A stretch of DNA of 29,374 nucleotides from JAWVFK01 sp033856175 (GTDB taxonomy: Bacteria > Actinomycetota > Thermoleophilia > Solirubrobacterales > 70-9): NCBI GenBank assembly GCA_033856175.1, contig JAWVFK010000005.1, positions 1 through 29,374 of the forward strand, written 5' to 3'. Position 1 is the first letter of the stretch; each line of letters starts with the position of its first letter. This document shows, piece by piece, positions 1 to 6,515 of the stretch. A program made the translations under genes and the position numbers. The notes under the pieces are model-generated. The model saw only the letters and a program-made list of their open reading frames with translations, had not been told where the DNA came from and did not search any database.

Positions 1-1293
1 GCCCCCGGCGCCCTGCCCTTCCTCGTCGCCCATTCTGCCGGTGGCAAGTTCGGCCCCCAGGGCCAGGACTCGGGCTCCGCCGCCGATGGCTTCTGGCGCG
101 GCTATTCGATCGTCCACCTCGACCCGAGCACAGGCCAGATCCAGATCGAGCAGCGGCCGATCTTCGACTGGATCGGTCTCTCTGGCAAGACCCACGTCCT
201 TCGCGCCGGCCAGAAGACGCAGCTCGCAGGCTACGGCCGCGAAGCGGCAGGCATCGACGCCCCCTTCCGCTATGACGACATCTCCACCCCCGCGATAACC
301 CACTGCTACGACCTCGTCTGGGCCGATCAGGAGAAGCCCTGGCTGCCGCTCAAGGCAGATGACGCCTCCAAGGAGCAGCTGGCCGGGGCGATCGGCGGCG
401 GCTGCCAGACCAGATCCGCCGGAGTAACCGCATCTGCCTCCAGCGGCCCCAACCCCTGCGACCCCTACGTCTGCCTCGACCCGGCGATCGGCAAGCTCAC
501 AGACGACCAGCAGGGAAAGATCGAGGCCGGTGCCGGCAACGTCAAGCGCACGTTCGCGATGGCGATCCTCTCGGTCGGCGAGAAGGCCGCCACCTACCCG
601 ATGTCTTTCGAGCCCCGGCCGAGCTTCACGCCCGAGGCGCCACCGCCACCCCCGCCGCCGAGCAACCCTCCGCCGCCACCCCCGCCGCCACCCCCGCCGG
701 GCAACCAGCTGCCGCAGATCAACCTGCCCCAGGCGCCGGTTCCTCCGAGCGTACCGCTGGACGCCGGCCTCGTGCCGCCGCCGCCGCCCGCGCCACCGCC
801 TCCGCCAGGGGCCGCCAACGCCACGCCGCTGAACCTCTTCCTCAACACCCCCGGCATAAACCTCTCGCCGCAGTCGACGGTCGTGCCGCCTCCAGCGCCG
901 CCGATCCAGCCCGCTCCTCCGGGTGGCGCTCGCAAGGAGGCGCGTCAGAAGCAGGCCGCCACTCAGGACTCTGGGGCGGGGACCGACGAAGCAAGCAGCG
1001 GCGCCGTGGACCCCGGTGACGCCCAGGGCCGGATCGACAGCGCCGACTCGCCCAACCAGATGACGCGCAGCGACAACGCTTTCAGCCGCCACGACGGCAG
1101 CGGCCGCGGCTCGCCCTACGTGACGACCCACTCCGGCCAGCCCTCGGCCTGGGCCCGTGACCTCCAATGGGGAGGAGGCCTGACGCTGATGGCCCTGGTG
1201 CTCGCCTTCGGCTGGATCACCGTCCGGCCGACGCCGAAACGCCGGCAGCCGGAGCTTCCGGCGCCCGCCTGGAACCGGTCCCGCCGGCGTTAG
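1..1293 (+). CDS. Proline-rich, C-terminally membrane-anchored surface protein (5' truncated)
   Basis: The reading frame is open from the first base of the window, so the N-terminus is missing; 430 residues are visible. The first 190 or so residues look like a folded extracellular domain (for example GYSIVHLDP), with a strand-rich appearance resembling the tail of secreted phosphoesterase-like proteins; that resemblance is weak and I do not assign a function. A proline-rich linker follows, with several uninterrupted runs of 7 to 11 prolines, then a Ser/Asp/Gly-rich low-complexity stretch. Near the C-terminus is one hydrophobic segment (LTLMALVLAFGWITV) followed by a basic tail (RPTPKRR). This is the layout of a wall-spanning protein anchored by a single C-terminal helix. 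No LPXTG sortase motif is seen. It ends 10 bp from the convergent PIN toxin gene. Confidence 0.7.
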   Translation, partial: APGALPFLVAHSAGGKFGPQGQDSGSAADGFWRGYSIVHLDPSTGQIQIEQRPIFDWIGLSGKTHVLRAGQKTQLAGYGREAAGIDAPFRYDDISTPAITHCYDLVWADQEKPWLPLKADDASKEQLAGAIGGGCQTRSAGVTASASSGPNPCDPYVCLDPAIGKLTDDQQGKIEAGAGNVKRTFAMAILSVGEKAATYPMSFEPRPSFTPEAPPPPPPPSNPPPPPPPPPPPGNQLPQINLPQAPVPPSVPLDAGLVPPPPPAPPPPPGAANATPLNLFLNTPGINLSPQSTVVPPPAPPIQPAPPGGARKEARQKQAATQDSGAGTDEASSGAVDPGDAQGRIDSADSPNQMTRSDNAFSRHDGSGRGSPYVTTHSGQPSAWARDLQWGGGLTLMALVLAFGWITVRPTPKRRQPELPAPAWNRSRRR

Positions 1294-1303
1294 CCGGGCG
1301 TCT

Positions 1304-1717
1304 TCATCCCAAATGCTCGACGAACTCGCGGGGCGTCAGAACGGACGGGTCCGGGGTCTCCAGATCGAGCAGGTGCCTGTCGCCGGAGACGATGAAGCTC
1401 GCTTTGGCCGCTCGCGCGAGGGCAAACAGATAGTCATCGTCGGCATCTGTGCAGACCCTCGGCGGGTTTGGCACGTCCTCGACGAGGACGGCGCCGCCGG
1501 TCAGGGCTGCGACATATGCCCCGGCACGGCCTGAGCCGGCCTGGGGCTCGAACTTCGGCCGGGCCAGAACGCCGACAAGTTCGGAGATCAGCAGCGGTGA
1601 CGCCACCAGCTCGAACGCCCCGGCGGCCCAGGCCCGGACGATGCGGTCGGGGGGTGAGCCGCCGGGAGAGATGAATGCCGAAACGAGGACGTTCGGATCG
1701 ATGACCGCCCGAATCAC
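1304..1717 (-). CDS. PIN-domain toxin (VapC-like, COG1569-type putative RNase)
   Basis: This 137-residue protein has the PIN-domain layout: an N-terminal strand ending in Asp7 (VIDPNVLVSAF), Glu46 in the second acidic position (LLISELVGVL), an acidic cluster Asp93-Asp95 (TDADDDYLFALA) and Asp113 (IVSGDRHLL). These acidic residues coordinate the metal ions used for RNA cleavage in this family. The length and the 'VIDPNV..SAF' start match the COG1569 subgroup of toxin components rather than classical VapC. The start is a GTG that overlaps the stop of the upstream ribbon-helix-helix gene in a GTGA arrangement, so toxin translation is probably coupled to antitoxin translation. Target RNA cannot be predicted from sequence. 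Confidence 0.88.
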   Translation of the reverse strand: MIRAVIDPNVLVSAFISPGGSPPDRIVRAWAAGAFELVASPLLISELVGVLARPKFEPQAGSGRAGAYVAALTGGAVLVEDVPNPPRVCTDADDDYLFALARAAKASFIVSGDRHLLDLETPDPSVLTPREFVEHLG

Positions 1718-1962
1718 CCGCGGGCCCGGCGGCGCTCACGGCGCATCGCGTGCAACTCGCTGCTGGCCAGGCTCATGGCGTCCTCGGGACTCAACGTGCT
1801 GAGTGCCTGGGCCTCGTCGAGCGCGGCCATCCCGAGGTGGGCGCGCAAGGCATCCTCGATCACCTGTGAATCGCGCTTGTCCGTGCGCGCCGCCCGTACC
1901 CTGGCCGCACGGGCGATTTCCGGGTCGAGATAGACGGTGAGTCGTTTTTTCGCCGCGGCCAT
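1714..1962 (-). CDS. Ribbon-helix-helix (CopG-type) antitoxin
   Basis: This 82-residue protein starts with a basic stretch and a beta-strand typical of ribbon-helix-helix DNA binders (KKRLTVYLDPEI), followed by two helices containing the usual 'sQVIEDALRAHL' segment at about residues 32-43. The C-terminal half is acidic then basic and probably wraps the toxin. It lies immediately upstream of a PIN toxin with a 4-nt overlap, so it is taken as the cognate antitoxin and autorepressor. The ATG at 1962 is supported by a perfect TATAAT hexamer ending six bases upstream, which would give a leaderless transcript starting at or next to the ATG. Confidence 0.87.
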   Translation of the reverse strand: MAAAKKRLTVYLDPEIARAARVRAARTDKRDSQVIEDALRAHLGMAALDEAQALSTLSPEDAMSLASSELHAMRRERRRARG

Positions 1963-2050
1963 GCCGAGATTATAACGTTTTGACGCTAACTCACCGTAGG
2001 AGGCGCAGCTGATCGAGGAACGTTATACTCTCTTAGTATGACTCACCGTA
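1934..2050. repeat. Three copies of ACTCACCGT around the divergent TA promoters
   Basis: The 9-mer ACTCACCGT occurs three times within 117 bp: on the minus strand at 1934-1942 inside the RHH antitoxin gene, on the plus strand at 1989-1997 in the intergenic region, and on the plus strand at 2041-2049 directly after the ATG of the AbrB-type gene. The last two copies extend to ACTCACCGTA. The copies sit in different reading contexts (Arg-Leu-Thr-Val in one gene, Thr-His-Arg in the other), so protein similarity does not explain them. They could be binding sites for one of the two antitoxins. Confidence 0.5.
1963..2037. promoter_or_regulatory. Divergent mirror-image promoter/operator between two TA modules
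   Basis: The 75-bp gap between the two antitoxin genes carries a 14-bp inverted repeat with one mismatch. The right arm (2019-2032) reads AACGTTATACTCTC; the left arm (1966-1979), read on the minus strand, is AACGTTATAATCTC. The inner 9 bp (AACGTTATA) are identical. Each arm contains the -10 hexamer of its own gene: TATACT at 2024-2029 for the AbrB-type gene and TATAAT at 1969-1974 (minus strand) for the RHH gene. These hexamers end 8 and 6 nt from the start codons, so both mRNAs are probably leaderless. Arm centres are 53 bp apart, about five helical turns. No convincing -35 hexamer is seen for either gene. Operator function is inferred. Confidence 0.68.
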
Positions 2051-2253
2051 TGGGAGCAAAGGGCCAGGTTGTGATTCCAAAAGAGATCCGCGACCGCCAC
2101 GGGCTAGGTCCAGGAACACCCGTCTCCTTCGAGGAAGGACACGACGGCATCGTGTTGCGCCCGGGCGCCGCGGCGCGACCCCTGAGGGGGCGCTTTGCCG
2201 GCAGCGGCATGGCTGGAAGGCTGCTGGAAGATCGCCGCGCCGAGCCGCGCTGA
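2038..2253 (+). CDS. AbrB/MazE/SpoVT-type antitoxin
   Basis: This 71-residue protein has the swapped-hairpin AbrB fold signature at its N-terminus: GAKGQVVIPKEIRDRHGL followed by PGTPVSFEE and a short hydrophobic strand (GIVLRPG). The C-terminal 25 residues (LRGRFAGSGMAGRLLEDRR) look like the toxin-binding tail seen in AbrB antitoxins paired with VapC. The PIN gene begins three bases after its stop. ATG 2038 is preferred over the in-frame ATG at 2050 because TATACT ends eight bases upstream of 2038, giving a leaderless start, and because the residues before Met5 fit the family's usual length. It probably autoregulates from the mirrored intergenic site. Confidence 0.9.
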   Translation: MTHRMGAKGQVVIPKEIRDRHGLGPGTPVSFEEGHDGIVLRPGAAARPLRGRFAGSGMAGRLLEDRRAEPR

Positions 2254-2256
2254 GCG

Positions 2257-2676
2257 ATGGCCGAGGTCTGCCTCGACTCGTGGGCGGTCCTCGCCTGGCT
2301 CGACGGTGAGGAGCCGGCGGCAGGTCGCGTTCAGGCTGAGATCGATCGTGGTCGGCCGGGGATCAGCTGGGTCAATCTCGTCGAGATCCATTACAGGCTG
2401 ATCCGCGACCACGGCCGCGAGAGCGCCGACCAGACGCTGGACGATCTCAGAGACGCACTCGAGGAGGAGCTCCCCGGTGTCGAGCGGATGCGCGAAGTTG
2501 CCCGGCTCAAGGCCGAGCACCCGATCGCCTTAGGTGACTGCTTCGCGATTGCAACCGCGACGGCCGCCGGCTCGGCCCTGATCACCGGAGACCCAGAGAT
2601 CGTCGAGCGAGCGCCGGCGCTCACCTGCGAAGTCATCGACGCTCGCCAGGTTTCTCGACCCCGAGAGACTCAGTAA
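2257..2676 (+). CDS. PIN-domain toxin, VapC family
   Basis: The 139-residue protein carries the four PIN acidic residues: Asp7 (CLDSWAVLAWL), Glu43 (WVNLVEIHYRL), Asp94 (ALGDCFAIATA) and Asp112 (ALITGDPEI). Length and motif spacing are those of classical VapC ribonucleases, which cleave tRNA or rRNA in characterised cases; the target here is unknown. It directly follows the AbrB-type antitoxin with a 3-bp gap and is presumably expressed from the same leaderless transcript. It differs clearly from the leftward PIN toxin (its Asp7 context is LDSWAVLAW rather than IDPNVLVSAF), so the two modules are not simple duplicates. Confidence 0.9.
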   Translation: MAEVCLDSWAVLAWLDGEEPAAGRVQAEIDRGRPGISWVNLVEIHYRLIRDHGRESADQTLDDLRDALEEELPGVERMREVARLKAEHPIALGDCFAIATATAAGSALITGDPEIVERAPALTCEVIDARQVSRPRETQ

Positions 2677-2709
2677 GACGGGCGCAGGTCGTGTCGAGGA
2701 GCTTCAAGA

Positions 2710-2726
2710 CGCGCCGAGTCGGCGCG
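2710..2726. terminator. Hairpin between convergent vapC and btrH-like genes
   Basis: CGCGCCGA, a single G, then TCGGCGCG form a perfect 8-bp inverted repeat, which in RNA would fold as about a 6-bp GC stem with a 5-nt loop. It lies in the 55-bp gap between two convergent stop codons, where a bidirectional terminator is expected. There is no U-tract on either side, which is usual for high-GC actinobacterial hairpins but weakens the call. Confidence 0.45.
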
Positions 2727-2731
2727 GTCGC

Positions 2732-3712
2732 TCAGGCCGAAAGCGCGCCCCACAGCCGCTCTTCAGCTGCGAGGACGGCGGCAGCTCCGGTGCCGACCGG
2801 CGCCCAAAGCTCCGGCTTAGGCTGCTCGGCTTCGCTCGCCGCCTTGAAGGCCCCGGCCAGCTCGGTCCAGCGCCGCGCCGCGTCGCCCGCCAGCTCGCTC
2901 TCGGCCGGATAGCCGGCCTCGGCGAGGAAGCGCGAGTACATCAGGCGGAAGTTGCCGCCGCCGGTGCCGCGGCGCTCGATCACCTGGTAGGTGAAGCGGG
3001 CGCACCACTGCCAGTCCTCGATCTCCTCGGGCCAGCCCGGAGCCTCGGCGGCGAATCGGCGCAGCGCCGGCAGGCCCTGGAACTCGCCGAACTGCGGCTC
3101 GAGCATCTGCTGGGCCGCCCGCTCGATCGCCCGCGGGGCGGCCTCGACGAGGTTGCCGATCTCGGCGTCGCCGGCGATCTCCAGCATGTGGCCGTCGAGC
3201 GGGAACGCCGGGTGCTTGGCGTGGCGCGCCTTCGCCAGGTTCTCGAGTCGCGTCGTCTGCAGCTGCTCGAAGCCGGTGTCGGAGAGGTAGGCGACCTCGT
3301 CGTCGTAGCCGGCGAGGACCACGGCGTGCCCGGGGAAGTGGGCCGAGTTGCCGTAGTGGTCGAGGTAGTAGAGGTCGGTCAGCAGCAGCGCCGGGCGGCC
3401 GGAGTCGACGGCGGCGCGCGCCAGCCGCCACGCTTCCTCGCCAACGGGCGCGGTTCGCAGCGCCAGCGGCGCCCCGGTCAGCTCGGCGAAGGTCTCCTCG
3501 AGCCGCGCCGTGCGACCGTTGATGAAGCGCGAGGGCGACTCGTCCGGTAGCGGCACGTAGAAGAACGCCGGGCCGGCGCCGAGGCCGAAGGCCATCTCCT
3601 CGCTCAGCTCGGCGCCGTGGAAGGCGAGCAGGTTGCGCAGCGCCGTCGAGCCGCAGTGATTGCCCGGCAGGTGCCGGAAGCCGGGGACCATCGTCGCGGC
3701 GGCGGTGCTCAT
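2732..3712 (-). CDS. BtrH N-terminal domain / DUF4872 protein (papain-like fold)
   Basis: This 326-residue protein opens with the BtrH_N signature: GNHCGSTALRNLLAFHG around Cys20, then LLLTDLYYLDHY (residues 109-120) and HFPGHAVVLAGYDDE around His129. In butirosin biosynthesis BtrH transfers an acyl group from a carrier protein to an aminoglycoside; the Cys/His/Asp arrangement resembles a papain-type acyltransferase. The C-terminal half corresponds to DUF4872 and is helical. No carrier protein, aminotransferase or other natural-product gene is near, so the substrate is unknown and it may act on a general acyl or peptide substrate. The ATG at 3712 has GGGAG seven bases upstream. The gene diverges from the PAP2 gene. 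Confidence 0.78.
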   Translation of the reverse strand: MSTAAATMVPGFRHLPGNHCGSTALRNLLAFHGAELSEEMAFGLGAGPAFFYVPLPDESPSRFINGRTARLEETFAELTGAPLALRTAPVGEEAWRLARAAVDSGRPALLLTDLYYLDHYGNSAHFPGHAVVLAGYDDEVAYLSDTGFEQLQTTRLENLAKARHAKHPAFPLDGHMLEIAGDAEIGNLVEAAPRAIERAAQQMLEPQFGEFQGLPALRRFAAEAPGWPEEIEDWQWCARFTYQVIERRGTGGGNFRLMYSRFLAEAGYPAESELAGDAARRWTELAGAFKAASEAEQPKPELWAPVGTGAAAVLAAEERLWGALSA

Positions 3713-3719
3713 GCGCGGG

Positions 3720-3761
3720 CTCCCGGGCGGCTGAGGCTGATCATCGGGGGCGCATTATCCT
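3720..3761. promoter_or_regulatory. Overlapping divergent promoters, btrH-like (minus) and PAP2 (plus)
   Basis: The 8-bp core ATTATCCT (3754-3761) contains a plus-strand -10 TATCCT (3756-3761), which ends seven bases before the GTG at 3769, and a minus-strand -10 GATAAT (3754-3759). The minus-strand promoter would give the btrH-like mRNA a leader of roughly 35 nt carrying the Shine-Dalgarno GGGAG (3720-3724). The two polymerases would compete for the same few base pairs, so expression of the pair may be mutually exclusive at any instant. Confidence 0.45.
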
Positions 3762-3768
3762 CGGCGCC

Positions 3769-4353
3769 GTGACGATCGACCTCGACAGACGACTTCTGCG
3801 CTGGATGCGTACGCGCGGCCACAGCCCCGAGGCCGAGCGGGCGGTCAAGCTGCTCGCCAGCGCCGGCGAGTGGGGCGCCGTCTGGACCGCCGCCGCGCTC
3901 ACCGGCGCCGCGGCCGATCCCGCCAAGCGCAGCCGCTGGCTGCGCGCCGCCGCGGTCCCCGTCACCGCGGTCGGCCTCAACTACGCCGTCAAGCTCGCCG
4001 TCCGCCGGCCGCGGCCGCAGCTGCGCGGCCTGCCGCCGCTGGCGGGCGCTCCCAGCAGCCTCTCCTGCCCCTCGGCCCACGCGACCTCGTCTTTCGCCGC
4101 CGCCGTCGCGATCGGCCGCGTGGCGCCGCCGCTGCGCCCGGCCCTGCTGGCAGGCGCGACGGCGATGGCGCTGACCCGGCCCTACCTGGGCATGCACTAC
4201 CCGTCCGACGTCCTCGCCGGCGCCGCGCTCGGCACCGCCATCGGCCTGGCCGTCCCGGGGCTCGGCGGCGGCGCCGCCGCCTCGGCCGAGCAGCGCCTCG
4301 GCGACCTCGTCGCCCGTCAGGCCGGCAACGGCAGTCTCGCCGGCGTCGCGTGA
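3769..4353 (+). CDS. PAP2-family membrane phosphatase
   Basis: The 194-residue protein shows all three PAP2 phosphatase motifs: K75-x6-R82-P83 (KLAVRRPRP), PSAH at 101-104 with His104, and R137-x5-H143-x3-D147 (RPYLGMHYPSD). His143 is expected to form the phospho-intermediate. Hydrophobic stretches around 36-47, 58-78, 105-117 and 124-136 and 148-165 fit a multi-pass membrane enzyme acting on lipid phosphates, such as undecaprenyl diphosphate or phosphatidic acid; the exact substrate is not readable. The GTG start at 3769 is preferred because TATCCT ends seven bases upstream. Its stop overlaps the ychF start (GTGA), so the two genes are translationally coupled. Confidence 0.88.
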   Translation: MTIDLDRRLLRWMRTRGHSPEAERAVKLLASAGEWGAVWTAAALTGAAADPAKRSRWLRAAAVPVTAVGLNYAVKLAVRRPRPQLRGLPPLAGAPSSLSCPSAHATSSFAAAVAIGRVAPPLRPALLAGATAMALTRPYLGMHYPSDVLAGAALGTAIGLAVPGLGGGAAASAEQRLGDLVARQAGNGSLAGVA

Positions 4354-5423
4354 AGGTCGGCATCGTCGGCCTGCCGAACGCCGGCAAGTCGACGCTCTTC
4401 AACGCCCTCACCCAGGGCGGGGCAGACACCGCGCCCTACGGCTTCACGACGATCGAGCCCAACGTTGCGATCGCCGCCGTGCCTGACGAGCGCCTGACCA
4501 CGCTTGCCGACACTCTCGACGCCTCGGCGCGGGTGCCGGCGACGATCGAGTTCAACGACATCGCTGGCCTCGTCCGCGGCGCTTCCGAGGGCGAGGGCCT
4601 CGGCAACCAGTTCCTGGCGGCGATCCGTGAGACCGACGCGATCTGCCACGTCGTCCGCTGCCACGGCGAGCCCAACGTGCCCCATCCCGACGGGCGCATC
4701 GACCCGATCGCCGACATCGAGACGATCGAGGCCGAGCTGCTGCTGGCCGACCTCGAGCAGGTCGGCCGCCGGCTGGAGCGGGTGACCAAGAAGGCCAAGT
4801 CGGGCGACCCCGAGGCGATCGCCGACCGCGACTGGCTGACCGCCGTCGAGGCCGCGCTCGGAGCTGGCGAGCCGGTGCGGAGCATCCCGCCCCCGGCCGC
4901 CGCGCCCGGCGCCGCACGCTCGCTCGGCGCGCTGACCTCGGCGCCGGTGCTCTACGTGGCCAACGTCGAGGAGGGAGCCGTCGAGGTCCCGGCCGAGGTC
5001 GCCGCCCACGCCGAGCGCGCCGGCGCAGTCGCGATCGCCGTCAGCGCCAGGATCGAGGAGGAGCTGGCCGAGCTCGACCCGCCCGAGGCCGCCGAGATGC
5101 GGGCCGAGCTTGGAATCGAGGCCTCAGGCCTGGAGCGGCTCGTCCGCGCCGCCTATGAGCTGCTCGACCTGATCACCTTCTTCACCGCCGACCGCGAGAC
5201 CGAGGCCTGGGCCCGCAGCCTGCGCCGCGGCTCGAGCGCGGCCGACGCCGCCGAGGCGATCCACACCGACCTGCGCCGCGACTTCGTCCGCGCCGAGGTG
5301 ATCGGCTGGCGTGACCTCGTCGACGCCGCCAGCTGGGCGGCGGCGCGCGAGCGGGCGCTGTTGCGGACCGAGGGCCGCGACTACGTCGTCGCCGACGGCG
5401 ACGTCGTCCTCGTCAAGACCTAG
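4350..5423 (+). CDS. ychF: Redox-regulated ATPase YchF (Obg family)
   Basis: The 357-residue protein starts with the P-loop GLPNAGKST (residues 7-15), switch I PYGFTTIEPN (29-38) and switch II DIAGLVRGASEGEG beginning at Asp70, all characteristic of YchF/OLA1. A coiled alpha-helical insertion follows, and a C-terminal TGS-like domain ends in GRDYVVADGDVVLV. Length matches the family's usual 360 or so. YchF is a ribosome-associated ATPase linked to oxidative-stress control. The frame is open far upstream across the PAP2 gene; GTG 4350 is chosen because VKVGIVGLPN is the family N-terminus and because it forms a 4-nt GTGA overlap with the PAP2 stop. Confidence 0.95.
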   Translation: MKVGIVGLPNAGKSTLFNALTQGGADTAPYGFTTIEPNVAIAAVPDERLTTLADTLDASARVPATIEFNDIAGLVRGASEGEGLGNQFLAAIRETDAICHVVRCHGEPNVPHPDGRIDPIADIETIEAELLLADLEQVGRRLERVTKKAKSGDPEAIADRDWLTAVEAALGAGEPVRSIPPPAAAPGAARSLGALTSAPVLYVANVEEGAVEVPAEVAAHAERAGAVAIAVSARIEEELAELDPPEAAEMRAELGIEASGLERLVRAAYELLDLITFFTADRETEAWARSLRRGSSAADAAEAIHTDLRRDFVRAEVIGWRDLVDAASWAAARERALLRTEGRDYVVADGDVVLVKT

Positions 5424-5456
5424 CGGGGCCGGCACCACGATCCGTCGCTGCAAGAC

Positions 5457-5484
5457 CTGACACCCCGGGGAGGCCCACTAGCAT
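5457..5484 (+). promoter_or_regulatory. Promoter of the lipocalin-like gene (leaderless)
   Basis: CTGACA (5457-5462) and TAGCAT (5479-5484) are separated by 16 bp, the best -35/-10 pair in the window. The -10 ends seven bases before the ATG at 5492, so transcription should start at or just before the first codon. Confidence 0.6.
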
Positions 5485-5491
5485 CTCGGCG

Positions 5492-6490
5492 ATGGCGCTT
5501 CGAACCCAGGCCCGGTTCCCCGAGGTCGCCCTCGACAAGGGCCACTACGAGTCCTTCTACATCAAGGCGGCGAGCCCGCGCGGGGGGCTGGGTGTCTGGA
5601 TCCGTCACACCGTCCACAAGCGCCCCGGCGAGGAGCCGACCGCCTCGATCTGGTTCACGCTCTTCGACGCCGAGGCCGAGGCGCCGACGGCGGCCAAGAT
5701 CACGCTGCCCAAGCACGAGCTCGCCGCCGACGGTGAGACCTACATCCGCGTCGACGGCGCCAGCCTCGCCGATGGCCGCGCCGAAGGTGCGCTCCGCGGC
5801 GGCGGCGTCGATGCCAGCTGGGATCTCTCCTTCGCCGACGACGCCGAGCCGTTCTACTTCCTGCCGCGGCCCTGGATGTACCGGACGCCGATCCCGCGGA
5901 CGAAGTTCCTCAGCCCCTATCCCGACGCCCGCTTCTCCGGCCGGCTGACCGTTGACGGCCGCACGATCGAGCTCGACGACTGGCCGGGGATGGTCGGCCA
6001 CAACTGGGGCTCCGAGCACGCCGAGCGCTGGGTCTGGCTGCAGGGCGCGGGCTTCGCCGACCGGCCGCGCGAGACCTACTTCGATGCCGGTGGCGCCCGG
6101 ATCAAGCTCGGCCCGCTGACGCTGCCCTGGATCGCCAACGGCCGCCTCGTCCTCGACGGCCACGAGCACCGGCTCGGCGGCATCGAGCGAATCCGCTCGA
6201 CCGACATCCGCGAGCAGCCGACCAGCTGCGACTTCGTCCTCCACGGCAGCGACGTCGTCGTCAAGGGCCGGGTCTGGGCCGAGGCCAAGGACTTCGTCGG
6301 CTGGGTCTACGCCGACCCGGCCGGCCCCGAGCACCACACGCTCAACTGCTCGATCTCGAACATGGACCTCCATGTCGAGCGCACCGGCCGCCCGGCCGAG
6401 ACACTGGCGCTGCGCGGTGGCGCCGCCTACGAGTTCGGCAGCCGCGACTTCTCCCACGGCATCCCGATCCAGCCGTTCCCCGACGGCTGA
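5492..6490 (+). CDS. Lipocalin-like protein of the CrtC/AttH/tocopherol-cyclase-like type
   Basis: This 332-residue soluble protein has no signal peptide. It is rich in Trp, Gly and beta-strand-like segments and carries a central GMVGHNWGSEHAERWVWLQG block near residues 170-189. Similar 'W-G..H..W.WLQ' motifs occur in the double-lipocalin fold of hydroxyneurosporene synthase (CrtC), AttH and tocopherol cyclase relatives, which bind or hydrate isoprenoid or other hydrophobic substrates. Fold assignment is a family resemblance, not a functional one; no carotenoid or quinone gene is adjacent. The ATG is supported by a promoter whose -10 ends seven bases upstream. The gene converges on the SpoIID-like gene with a hairpin between them. 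Confidence 0.6.
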   Translation: MALRTQARFPEVALDKGHYESFYIKAASPRGGLGVWIRHTVHKRPGEEPTASIWFTLFDAEAEAPTAAKITLPKHELAADGETYIRVDGASLADGRAEGALRGGGVDASWDLSFADDAEPFYFLPRPWMYRTPIPRTKFLSPYPDARFSGRLTVDGRTIELDDWPGMVGHNWGSEHAERWVWLQGAGFADRPRETYFDAGGARIKLGPLTLPWIANGRLVLDGHEHRLGGIERIRSTDIREQPTSCDFVLHGSDVVVKGRVWAEAKDFVGWVYADPAGPEHHTLNCSISNMDLHVERTGRPAETLALRGGAAYEFGSRDFSHGIPIQPFPDG

Positions 6491-6496
6491 GCGATC

Positions 6497-6514
6497 CCCG
6501 GCCCGATCGCCGGG
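6497..6514. terminator. Hairpin between convergent lipocalin-like and spoIID-like genes
   Basis: CCCGGC (6497-6502) and GCCGGG (6509-6514) form a 6-bp perfect stem with a 6-nt loop, filling the 25-bp gap between two convergent stop codons. An alternative pairing of GCGATC (6491-6496) with GATCGC (6505-6510) is also possible. There is no U-tract. Confidence 0.45.
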
Positions 6515-6515
6515 C

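Noticed and set aside
1945..1950. A T6 run as a terminator for the TA region
   Set aside because: It is inside the RHH antitoxin coding sequence (Lys-Lys codons on the minus strand) and has no stem next to it.
3870..4349. Upstream extension of the ychF frame by 160 codons
   Set aside because: This region is the PAP2 coding sequence in another frame. The ychF family starts at the P-loop region and the GTG at 4350 overlaps the PAP2 stop.
5490..5515. A TTCGAA-containing segment resembling a tRNA T-loop on the minus strand
   Set aside because: The flanking 5-bp arms do not pair and no acceptor stem or anticodon arm is found; it is the N-terminal coding part of the lipocalin-like gene.
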